A stretch of DNA of 7,794 nucleotides. It comes from Bacteroidales bacterium (GTDB taxonomy: Bacteria > Bacteroidota > Bacteroidia > Bacteroidales > ML635J-15). The notes below the pieces were generated by a model, which had not been told where the DNA came from, made no database searches, and was given only the letters and a program-made list of their open reading frames with translations. Shown one piece after another: positions 1 to 5,469 of this stretch. The translations under genes and the position numbers were made by a program. Position 1 is the first letter of the stretch; each line of letters opens with the position of its first letter. The stretch lies in contig JAGOEF010000070.1 in the NCBI GenBank assembly GCA_017997855.1, positions 1 through 7,794 of the forward strand, read 5' to 3'.

Positions 1-163
1 CATTGCATGCAACCCGAAATCAAAATCCGAAATTGTGGTGCCGCTATATAATGCAGTTGGCGAAATTGTGGGTGTACTCGACATCGACAGTGACAGATTG
101 AACCAGTTCGACAATGTGGATGACGAAGAGCTAATGAAAATTAACGGATTGATTTTTAAATAG
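1..163 (+). CDS. msrC: Free methionine-(R)-sulfoxide reductase (fRMsr, GAF domain), C-terminal fragment
   Basis: Only the last 53 or so codons lie in the window; the gene starts upstream of base 1, and the reading frame begins at base 2. The visible peptide opens with IACNPKSKSEIVVPL and continues through GEIVGVLDIDS to a TAG stop at 161-163. This matches the end of the GAF-fold enzyme that reduces free methionine-R-sulfoxide in the cytoplasm using thioredoxin. In the E. coli homologue the catalytic cysteine sits in a HIACD motif near the C-terminus; the TGC at 8-10 is the equivalent residue here. The terminal GVLDIDS strand is also typical of the family. The upstream half, with the other two family cysteines, cannot be checked. 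The gene converges on the PUR-family gene. The family call is fairly sure because the catalytic segment is present; a generic GAF sensor is the alternative. Confidence 0.85.
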   Translation, partial: IACNPKSKSEIVVPLYNAVGEIVGVLDIDSDRLNQFDNVDDEELMKINGLIFK

Positions 164-170
164 TAAAAGT

Positions 171-193
171 TGGTGCAGTTATTTTTGGCACCA
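171..193. terminator. Weak hairpin between two convergent genes
   Basis: TGGTGC (171-176) and GCACCA (188-193) form a perfect 6-bp stem around an 11-nt loop in the gap between the msrC-like gene and the PUR gene. Read on the minus strand, the stem is followed by a moderately T-rich stretch (ACTTTTACTATTT), so it could end the PUR transcript. On the plus strand the downstream bases are A-rich rather than T-rich. The location suits a terminator, but the stem is short. Confidence 0.35.
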
Positions 194-209
194 TAAAGCA
201 ATAAAAGAA

Positions 210-575
210 TTATTTTACATTGTCGAGGTCATCAAAGCTCAGGTCGTTGTACGTGTCGGTACTGGCATCGATGCCTTGCTGGCCTTCGTGTTCAATTTCG
301 GCCGGGCTGTTTTGAAATATAAAATCAACACTTTCTTGTAAAGCTTCCGAAAACTTCTCGAAGTCTTCTTTGTACAGGAAGATTTTATGTTTTTCGAAAT
401 GGGCATTGCCTTCGCGGTCGAATACCTTTTTACTTTCGGTAACAGTCAGGTAATAATCACCTTTTTTCGTTTCCTTAACGTCGAAAAAATAGGTTCTTTT
501 TCCTGCCCTGATGGCTTTGGAATAGATTTCGTCTTTCCCTTTATTCTCGTAATCTTGCATCATAACAAAATTCAT
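210..575 (-). CDS. PUR-family DNA/RNA-binding protein (DUF3276)
   Basis: The 121-residue product carries the core KDEIYSKAIRAGKRTYFFDVK (about residues 14-34), then a YYLTVTESKK strand (41-50), a HKIFLYKEDFEKF segment (63-75) and an acidic tail (from about residue 92). This pattern is the compact PUR domain found in Bacteroidota and spirochaetes, related to eukaryotic Pur-alpha, which binds single-stranded DNA and RNA through beta sheets. A nucleic-acid-binding regulatory role is inferred from the family; its targets here are unknown. The ATG at 573-575 is chosen because GAGG lies three bases upstream of it. A TTG at 582-584 would add three residues, and the ATGs at 561-563 and 558-560 would give slightly shorter proteins; the PUR core starts after all of these. 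It is transcribed divergently from nusB and stands alone. Confidence 0.85.
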   Translation of the reverse strand: MNFVMMQDYENKGKDEIYSKAIRAGKRTYFFDVKETKKGDYYLTVTESKKVFDREGNAHFEKHKIFLYKEDFEKFSEALQESVDFIFQNSPAEIEHEGQQGIDASTDTYNDLSFDDLDNVK

Positions 576-588
576 TATCCTCAATGTA

Positions 589-620
589 CGAAAATAGGTA
601 AATAGTTTTAAATAAGCAAG
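589..620 (-). promoter_or_regulatory. Possible promoter of the PUR-family gene
   Basis: On the minus strand TATTTTCG (596 down to 589) is one mismatch from the Bacteroidota -7 element TAnnTTTG, and CTTG (621-618) lies about 20 bases upstream as a poor -33 box. If real, transcription would begin near 582-585, leaving almost no leader before the ATG at 575. Both boxes are imperfect, so this is tentative. Confidence 0.3.
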
Positions 621-802
621 TTTTTACTAATAAAAATCATGTTTTTACCGAATTTGAAGAATATCCATGTCGGTTGAATCAGTATAATTTGTTCTGAGAT
701 ATTTTGTAATTAACAATATATCAAATAATTATGGTTAATGTTTTTACTGACTTGGGTATAAGCGACAATTTATAAAAATAATCTTAAATTTTGTCGAAAG
801 GC

Positions 803-832
803 TTTGATTGTACCTCTATTTGCTTATTTTTG
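803..832 (+). promoter_or_regulatory. Probable nusB promoter (-33/-7 type)
   Basis: TTTG (803-806) is followed after 18 bp by TATTTTTG (825-832), an exact match to TAnnTTTG, the -7 element used by the primary sigma factor of Bacteroidota. The ATG of nusB is 24 bases downstream, giving a leader of about 20 nt. I see nothing else in the 272-base divergent gap except AT-rich sequence. Confidence 0.5.
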
Positions 833-856
833 TGCCACTATTGCTCTTTAAAAATT

Positions 857-1807
857 ATGATAAGTCGCCGTTTACTTCGAATTAAAGTGCTGCAAATCTA
901 TTATGCGCATCACGGACGTGAATCTATTGACATCGAAAGTGCTGTTCAGGAATTAAACCGAAGCGTGAGTTCAAGCTTGGATTTGTATTTCTCGTTGTTG
1001 TGTTTGTTGTTTGCATTTCGCGATATCGAAGAGGAGCGCATTACCAATTCGCTGAACAAAATGCTCCCCAGCGACGAAGACCTGAACCCCAGTACCCTGT
1101 TTGTTAACAACAGCATTCTTAAGAAAGTGGAAGTGAATAAGCAACTTGCAGCTTACCGGTCGAATAACAGTTTCAACTGGATTGAGCAATACGACAGTGT
1201 GAAGCGCTTGTGGCAGGAATTTCGCAAATCGCCCTATTTCGAGAAGTTCCTTGCAGAGAACGATGAAAGCCTCAAGGCATCGCGTAAAATTCTATGCGAC
1301 ATACTCGATAAAGACATTGCCGGGAACAACGAAATAGAACAAATGCTCGAAGAAAACAATATTTATTGGAACGATGACCTTGAATTTGTAATTTCGGCTA
1401 TTATTCGATATATACGTTCAATCAAAGCGGATAGCGATACCAGTAGCGATGTTGTAACTGTTTACCAGAACAACGACGACCGCGATTTTGCCAATCAGCT
1501 CTTGAAAACAGCCATTATCAGAGGTAATGATTTCGACGAAATCATCGAAAAACATATTAAAAACTGGGAACTCGACCGGATTGCCATAATTGACAGATTG
1601 ATGCTTCACCTTGCCATGGCAGAGTTTTTCGAGATGCCCGGCATTCCGGCTAGGGTAACTATCAATGAATTTATCGAAATATCGAAATTCTATAGCACCG
1701 AAAAAAGCAGCATGTTCCTGAATGGAATTCTCGAAAAAATTTATCTGGATCAGAAGCAATCCGGAAATATTGTTAAAACCGGACGGGGATTGGTTGGTGA
1801 TATTTAG
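857..1807 (+). CDS. nusB: Transcription antitermination factor NusB, long Bacteroidota form
   Basis: The 316-residue product begins MISRRLLRIKVLQIYYA, the usual N-terminus of Bacteroidota NusB, and ends with the classic NusB core: NWELDRIAIIDRLMLHLAMAEF (about residues 236-257), then PARVTINEFIEISKFYSTEKSSMFLNGILEKI (264-295). NusB binds boxA RNA together with NusE (ribosomal protein S10) and promotes antitermination of rRNA operons in the cytoplasm. NusB of Proteobacteria and Firmicutes is about 130-150 residues; the extra central part here (roughly 40-200, helical and charged, poor in recognisable motifs) is normal for this phylum. The ATG at 857 is preferred over an upstream in-frame TTG at 791, which would add 22 residues absent from the family and lies upstream of the predicted promoter. 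It heads a run of housekeeping genes; the next gene is 40 bp away and has its own promoter. Confidence 0.93.
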   Translation: MISRRLLRIKVLQIYYAHHGRESIDIESAVQELNRSVSSSLDLYFSLLCLLFAFRDIEEERITNSLNKMLPSDEDLNPSTLFVNNSILKKVEVNKQLAAYRSNNSFNWIEQYDSVKRLWQEFRKSPYFEKFLAENDESLKASRKILCDILDKDIAGNNEIEQMLEENNIYWNDDLEFVISAIIRYIRSIKADSDTSSDVVTVYQNNDDRDFANQLLKTAIIRGNDFDEIIEKHIKNWELDRIAIIDRLMLHLAMAEFFEMPGIPARVTINEFIEISKFYSTEKSSMFLNGILEKIYLDQKQSGNIVKTGRGLVGDI

Positions 1808-1823
1808 TAATTTAATACCTTTG
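1794..1823 (+). promoter_or_regulatory. Probable promoter of the DUF1573 lipoprotein–yajC–ybbR–coaE operon
   Basis: TTGG (1794-1797) and TACCTTTG (1816-1823), the latter an exact TAnnTTTG, are separated by 18 bp, the same spacing as in front of nusB. The -33 box overlaps the last codons of nusB. The next ATG is 25 bases downstream. This suggests the lipoprotein and the genes after it can be transcribed separately from nusB. Confidence 0.55.
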
Positions 1824-1847
1824 CAAAAAATTTAAAGTATTCAAGCA

Positions 1848-2303
1848 ATGAAAAAGCTTATCTATCTGTTTGTTATCCTTCTATTAGTAGTCGCTTGCAA
1901 TGGTGGCTCCGGCAACAGCAGCTCGAAAGTTGACGAATACAATATTCAGAACCCGAACACTGCCGAAGGCAATGGAGATATGAGCAAGCTACCACAGTTT
2001 ACCTTCAAAGAGACAGAATTTAATTTCGGTTCGCTGGTTCAGGGCGAAAAAGTGTCTCATATTTTTGTGTTCACCAATACTGGGGGCAGCAATCTTATTA
2101 TCAAGGAGGTGAAAGCTTCGTGTGGCTGCACCACGCCCAAATGGACACGTGAACCTGTGAAGCCCGGTGAAAAAGGAAGTATCGAAGTTATTTTCGATAG
2201 TTCAGGTCGCGAAGGAGAACAATCAAAAACCGTTAAGGTGGAAGCCAATACCCAACCGAATATGGTTGAGCTTAGAATTAAATGTGATGTAATAACCAAA
2301 TAG
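1848..2303 (+). CDS. DUF1573 domain lipoprotein
   Basis: The 151-residue protein opens with a lipoprotein signal peptide: MKK, a hydrophobic stretch IYLFVILLLVVA (5-16), and lipobox cysteine C17. A low-complexity Gly/Ser linker follows. The DUF1573 domain (about 50-148) shows the hallmark FNFGSLVQGEKVSHIFVFTNTG (59-80), the KASCGCTTPKW segment (89-99) and a PGEKGSIEVIFDSSG strand pair (106-120). DUF1573 is an immunoglobulin-like fold related to the HYDIN/ASH group, common in Bacteroidota envelope proteins; its molecular job is unknown. The two cysteines of SCGC (C92, C94) are a family feature. No acidic surface-export signal follows C17, so a periplasm-facing anchor is more likely than surface display. 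It lies 11 nt before yajC. The domain call is firm; no function is claimed. Confidence 0.9.
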   Translation: MKKLIYLFVILLLVVACNGGSGNSSSKVDEYNIQNPNTAEGNGDMSKLPQFTFKETEFNFGSLVQGEKVSHIFVFTNTGGSNLIIKEVKASCGCTTPKWTREPVKPGEKGSIEVIFDSSGREGEQSKTVKVEANTQPNMVELRIKCDVITK

Positions 2304-2314
2304 CAATAAATACA

Positions 2315-2647
2315 ATGCAAACAATGATGTCAATTTTTTTAATGGGTCAACCTGCTGCCGGTGCTCAACAAGGCAGTCCCTGGGGTTCAATGTTTTTTCT
2401 GGTAGCCATTATCGCAGTTTTTTATTTCTTCATGATCAGGCCTCAGATGAAACGTCAGAAAGAAGCCCGCAAATTCAGAGAAAGTTTAAAAAAGGGTGAT
2501 AAAGTAATTACAACCGGTGGTATTCATGGCTTTATTCATGAAATCGACGAGCAAACAGTGCTTCTCGAAGTTGATAAAGATGTAAAAATCCGTGTTGACA
2601 AAAACGCCATTATCAGCAATCCCGGCGAGATTCCGCAAAGCAAATAA
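2315..2647 (+). CDS. yajC: Preprotein translocase accessory subunit YajC
   Basis: The 110-residue protein has one hydrophobic segment (about 25-41, MFFLVAIIAVFYFFMI) directly followed by IRPQMKRQKEARKF (41-54), the defining YajC junction. The conserved cytoplasmic motif GDKVITTGGIHGFI (61-74) and a KIRVDKNAI strand (91-99) come next. YajC is a small inner-membrane partner of SecDF-SecYEG in protein export. The start at 2315 gives a short Gln/Gly-rich N-terminus; in-frame ATGs at residues 4, 5 and 10 are possible alternatives and none changes the core. It sits between the DUF1573 lipoprotein and the ybbR-like gene and is probably co-transcribed with both. Length and motif content are normal. 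Confidence 0.95.
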   Translation: MQTMMSIFLMGQPAAGAQQGSPWGSMFFLVAIIAVFYFFMIRPQMKRQKEARKFRESLKKGDKVITTGGIHGFIHEIDEQTVLLEVDKDVKIRVDKNAIISNPGEIPQSK

Positions 2648-2650
2648 GTT

Positions 2651-3646
2651 TTGCCTCAAGACGATAAAATACCGTTTCACTCGAAGCTTTATCGTTATCT
2701 GAAAGCTGCTGTCAGGAATAAAAAATTTCTGGTTTTTCTGATTTTTGTGCTCGTTTCGGCTACCCTGTGGTTTCTGAATGCCCTCGAAAAGGAATATGTA
2801 ACCGATATTGATTTCAAAATTAAATTCGAAAACCTTCCATACAAAGGTGTTGCGGTAAAAGAATTGCCCGACGAAATATCGGTTACCGTGAAAGGGCATG
2901 GATATAATTTATTGAAATATAAGTACACGTTTAGCCGGGTTCCTGTGGTAATCGACCTGAGTGAACACAAGCTCAGCCGTTTGCCTGATGACCGTACCAC
3001 TTTGTTTTGCGCCAGTTCGAAACTCGTTGAGTTTATGATGAAACGCTTTGATAATGATGTTACTTTTATTGAGATTAAACCCGATACCTTGTTTTTTAAA
3101 ACCGTAAAAGCATCGCAAAAGGTCGTTCCTGTTGCTCTGAACCTCGATTACGTGGTTGATGCCCATTTTAAACAGTCAGGTAAGTTAAAACTCATGCCCG
3201 ATTCCGTAGTAATCTATGGAGATGGCCGCGATTTGGCTAAAATAGACTCGGTAGAAACCGAAGAAATTAAACTGGGAATGGTAAGCGCATCAGTGCAACG
3301 CAGAATTCCTTTAAAGAAAATCGATAAGGTAACCATTGAGCCTGGCAGTGTACAGGTTACCATTGCTGTTGAGAAATGTGTCGATAAAGTGCTTCAGGTT
3401 CCAATCACCCCATCGGGTTTCCCCGACGATTCCAAGGTGTTGTTTATTCCCGAAGAGGTGGAACTTAGTTGTAAGGTTTCTATGGAAAACTACGAGAAAA
3501 TTACTGCTGCTGATTTTAAAGTTGTTGCCGAATACAGCGAAGGAAAACTCGGAATAATACCAATAAAGCTCAGTGTATCGCCCGATGCGGTTTCTGATGT
3601 TAAACTGCAACGTCAGGAAGTCCGCTATATCATCGAAAAAAAATAG
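2651..3646 (+). CDS. YbbR-like (CdaR-type) membrane protein
   Basis: The 331-residue product has a basic N-terminus, one membrane segment (about 26-44, FLVFLIFVLVSATLWFLNA) and a long extracytoplasmic beta-rich region. At least two YbbR-type units are visible through the recurrent P-(D/E)-x-(V/I)-x-V-x-G pattern: LPDEISVTVKGHG (72-84) and LMPDSVVIYGDGRDLAKI (181-198). A third unit probably occupies 245-328. In Firmicutes the YbbR protein CdaR modulates the diadenylate cyclase CdaA; no cyclase gene is adjacent here, so that role should not be transferred. The start must be the TTG at 2651: the frame is the same as yajC, the yajC stop TAA is two codons upstream, and no ATG occurs before residue 129, well past the membrane anchor. 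Only 3 nt separate it from yajC and 1 nt from coaE, so translational coupling is likely. Confidence 0.88.
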   Translation: MPQDDKIPFHSKLYRYLKAAVRNKKFLVFLIFVLVSATLWFLNALEKEYVTDIDFKIKFENLPYKGVAVKELPDEISVTVKGHGYNLLKYKYTFSRVPVVIDLSEHKLSRLPDDRTTLFCASSKLVEFMMKRFDNDVTFIEIKPDTLFFKTVKASQKVVPVALNLDYVVDAHFKQSGKLKLMPDSVVIYGDGRDLAKIDSVETEEIKLGMVSASVQRRIPLKKIDKVTIEPGSVQVTIAVEKCVDKVLQVPITPSGFPDDSKVLFIPEEVELSCKVSMENYEKITAADFKVVAEYSEGKLGIIPIKLSVSPDAVSDVKLQRQEVRYIIEKK

Positions 3647-3647
3647 C

Positions 3648-4229
3648 ATGGTTCACCTTGCTCTCACCGGAGGAATTGCTGCCGGAAAAACGGTGGTCTG
3701 CAATATTCTTGAAATATTGGGAGCTGTCGTTTATTACAGCGATGTCAGAGCGCGAAATCTGATGGAGTCGGACCAAACCTTGCGAAATACATTGGTTGAT
3801 TATTTTGGCGATTCGCTGTACCATAATGAAGGCTTGAATAAAACCTTTCTCAGAGACAGGATTTTTAAAGATAAAGCAGCTCAGGCATTTGTCGACAGTG
3901 TTGTACATCCGGTTGTGCTGAACGATTACTTCTCGTGGCGCGACACTTGTGAGGCGCAATTCAGTGTGATTGAAACTGCATTGTTACCCCGACTGAATAT
4001 TGCGCACGAATTCAATTCGATTTTGGCAGTAACTGCCCCCGACGAATTACGCCTGCAGCGAATAATGGCAAGAGATGCCTGTTCAGAATCCGAAGCAAAG
4101 GCTAAACTGGCTGCCCAGCCCGATCAGGAAGTGTATTGTCAACTGGCACATTATGTAATAATTAATGACGGAGACCGTTTTGTTAGCACGCAGGTAACCG
4201 ATATTTTGAAAAAACTGAATATAAAATAA
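3648..4229 (+). CDS. coaE: Dephospho-CoA kinase, with substitutions at conserved sites
   Basis: The 193-residue product starts MVHLALTGGIAAGKTVVCNI, containing the P-loop GGIAAGKT (8-15). It continues with the conserved VVHPVV (about 86-91), AVTAPDELRLQRIMARD (126-142) and the terminal YVIINDGD strand (167-174). The family phosphorylates the 3'-OH of dephospho-CoA with ATP, the last step of coenzyme A synthesis, in the cytoplasm. Length is normal. The ATG at 3648 is chosen because it places the P-loop properly and lies 1 nt after the ybbR stop; an upstream in-frame ATG at 3573 would overlap ybbR by 74 bases and add 25 unneeded residues. Odd points: the usual DxD after the P-loop reads YSD (residues 30-32), and the usual acidic residue of the LxE/LFE segment is replaced in ALLPRLN (109-115). 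It overlaps the next gene by one base. Confidence 0.88.
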   Translation: MVHLALTGGIAAGKTVVCNILEILGAVVYYSDVRARNLMESDQTLRNTLVDYFGDSLYHNEGLNKTFLRDRIFKDKAAQAFVDSVVHPVVLNDYFSWRDTCEAQFSVIETALLPRLNIAHEFNSILAVTAPDELRLQRIMARDACSESEAKAKLAAQPDQEVYCQLAHYVIINDGDRFVSTQVTDILKKLNIK

Positions 4230-4942
4230 TGGCTAAATACGGAAAATGGATCGGTGGTGGACTGGGCTGGGTATTGGGCGGCCCAATCGGACTGATTGTG
4301 GGATTTATCGCGGGTTCAATTTACGACCACACCAAAGTGATCCGCCCCAATGCAAACACCCAACCCGGAGATTTTGCGGTGGCTCTGGTCGTTATCACTG
4401 CAGTGGTAATGAAGGCCGATAAGGTGATTAAGAAAGCAGAACTCGATTTTGTTAAGAATTTTTTTGTTCGCAATTTCGGTGAAGCAAAAGCACAGCAGGC
4501 TTTATTAATGCTCCGCGATGTGCTTAAAAAGGAAATCCCCGCCCGCGAAGTTTGTGAACAGATGCGCATAAACCTCGACTATGCTTCTAAGCTGCAAATG
4601 TTACATTATATGTATGGCATTGCAGCCTCCGATGGCGAAATTCATCCCGACGAAATTGCTGTGATCAGGCAGATGGCGCAATGGATGGGAGTGAAGCAGT
4701 CTGATTATGTTAGTATTCATGCCATGTTTGTGGGCGATGAGGATGCTGCATATAAAATACTTGAAATCGAAAAATCAGCCACCGATGATGAAGTAAAAAA
4801 AGCCTATCGCTCGATGGCCGTAAAATATCATCCCGACAAGGTAGCCCACCTGGGCGAAGATGTTCAGCGCGCTGCCAAAGAAAAATTCCAGAAGCTGCAG
4901 GAAGCTTACGAAACAGTAAAGAAGCAGCGCGGGATGAAATAA
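4229..4942 (+). CDS. DjlA-like co-chaperone: glycine-rich N-terminus, TerB-like domain, C-terminal J domain
   Basis: The 237-residue protein has three parts. Residues 5-31 are a small-residue, glycine-rich hydrophobic stretch (GGGLGWVLGGPIGLIVGFIAG), which could insert in a membrane. Residues 48-165 form a TerB-like helical domain with paired acidic segments, MKADKVIKKAELDFV (61-75) and AASDGEIHPDEIAVI (132-146). Residues 174-234 are a J domain with an intact HPD motif (201-203) and the following KLQEAYETVK helix. J domains stimulate DnaK/Hsp70 ATPase activity, so this should be a DnaK partner that localises the chaperone. The order is the same as in DjlA. Its start codon overlaps the coaE stop (TAATG), so it is probably translated by re-initiation and belongs to the same operon. 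Substrates are unknown. Confidence 0.88.
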   Translation: MAKYGKWIGGGLGWVLGGPIGLIVGFIAGSIYDHTKVIRPNANTQPGDFAVALVVITAVVMKADKVIKKAELDFVKNFFVRNFGEAKAQQALLMLRDVLKKEIPAREVCEQMRINLDYASKLQMLHYMYGIAASDGEIHPDEIAVIRQMAQWMGVKQSDYVSIHAMFVGDEDAAYKILEIEKSATDDEVKKAYRSMAVKYHPDKVAHLGEDVQRAAKEKFQKLQEAYETVKKQRGMK

Positions 4943-5001
4943 TGCAAGCGTTTTTCGAATAACTTTTAAGCAGACTTTTTTTTGAACAATTTCTTTTTAA
5001 A

Positions 5002-5033
5002 TTTGTATTATGAACGTAAGTTCATTATATTTG
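5002..5033 (+). promoter_or_regulatory. Promoter of the DUF134–OsmC–NifX operon
   Basis: TTTG (5002-5005) and TATATTTG (5026-5033) match both Bacteroidota promoter boxes with a 20-bp spacer. Transcription should begin near 5037-5040, which leaves a leader of only about 7-10 nt before the ATG at 5047. A T-run at 4976-4983 lies upstream, but I could not find a convincing terminator stem for the preceding operon. Confidence 0.7.
5006..5029. promoter_or_regulatory. Palindromic candidate operator in the promoter spacer
   Basis: ATGAACGTAAGTTCAT (5010-5025) is a perfect 6-bp inverted repeat around a 4-base centre. After one T:T mismatch the symmetry resumes (TAT at 5006-5008 with ATA at 5027-5029), giving 9 of 10 paired positions per half. 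It fills the spacer between -33 and -7 exactly and enters the -7 box, where a bound dimer would block RNA polymerase. The nearest candidate binder is the DUF134 HTH protein encoded directly downstream; that link is inference. Confidence 0.6.
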
Positions 5034-5046
5034 CAAAAAAAATAGT

Positions 5047-5454
5047 ATGCCACGTCCCTGTAAATGCCGAAAAATATCGAGCCCTCCACTGATGCAGGGT
5101 TTTAAACCTTTTGGTATTACTTCGGTTCCGGTGACATCGGTGAATATGAGCCTCGAGGAGTTCGAAAGTTTCAGGCTTGTAAATTACCAAAAGAAGTCGC
5201 AGGATGAAGCTGCTGTTCTGATGCAGGTCTCGCGACCCACATTTACAAGAATCTATAACCGAGCTCTCAGCCATATAGCCGTCGCATTTGCCGAAGGCAG
5301 GCAGTTGCTTATCGAAGGAGGTAATTTTCAACTCGAAAACGACTGGTATCGTTGCCGGAAATGTTGCCGCCTGATACAGGGTAAAAGCAATCATTTTCCC
5401 TGTGCAGCATGTGAGTGCTACAATGATGAAGAATTAGTTCCTATTAATAAATAA
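5047..5454 (+). CDS. DUF134 (UPF0251) family HTH protein with Cys-rich C-terminus
   Basis: The 135-residue protein starts MPRPCKCRKI, the family's characteristic N-terminus, followed by a helix-turn-helix region (about 36-77) with SLEEFESFRLVNYQKKSQDEAA leading into VSRPTFTRIYNRAL (61-74). This resembles sigma-70 region 4-like DNA-binding domains. The C-terminal part holds two CxxC pairs, CRKC (103-106) and CAAC (119-122), plus C107 and C124, looking like a zinc-ribbon or other metal site; C5 and C7 add an N-terminal pair. The family is uncharacterised but is often encoded beside NifX/dinitrogenase-cofactor proteins, as here, so a local regulator that senses metal, Fe-S or redox state is a reasonable inference. 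It is the first gene of a three-gene operon behind a promoter with a palindrome, which suggests autoregulation. The ATG at 5047 is the only suitable start. Confidence 0.88.
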   Translation: MPRPCKCRKISSPPLMQGFKPFGITSVPVTSVNMSLEEFESFRLVNYQKKSQDEAAVLMQVSRPTFTRIYNRALSHIAVAFAEGRQLLIEGGNFQLENDWYRCRKCCRLIQGKSNHFPCAACECYNDEELVPINK

Positions 5455-5469
5455 ATTAAATCAAGTATT

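Noticed and set aside
791..856. Upstream TTG extension of NusB by 22 residues
   Set aside because: The extra residues do not resemble any NusB N-terminus, and a consensus -7 box at 825-832 lies inside the extension.
1418..1759. Long minus-strand ORF within nusB, and similar antisense ORFs within other genes
   Set aside because: They lie wholly inside well-supported genes, have no recognisable domain and reflect codon bias of the coding strand.
3573..3647. Upstream ATG for coaE, overlapping the end of the ybbR-like gene
   Set aside because: It would add 25 residues before a perfectly placed MVHLALTGGI P-loop start; the ATG at 3648 gives the normal length and operon spacing.
4943..4983. T-run at 4976-4983 as a terminator of the coaE/djlA-like operon
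   Set aside because: No stable GC-containing stem could be found immediately upstream of the T-run.
5010..5025. Palindrome as part of a repeat family or CRISPR
   Set aside because: Only one copy is visible in the window, and its placement within a promoter favours an operator.
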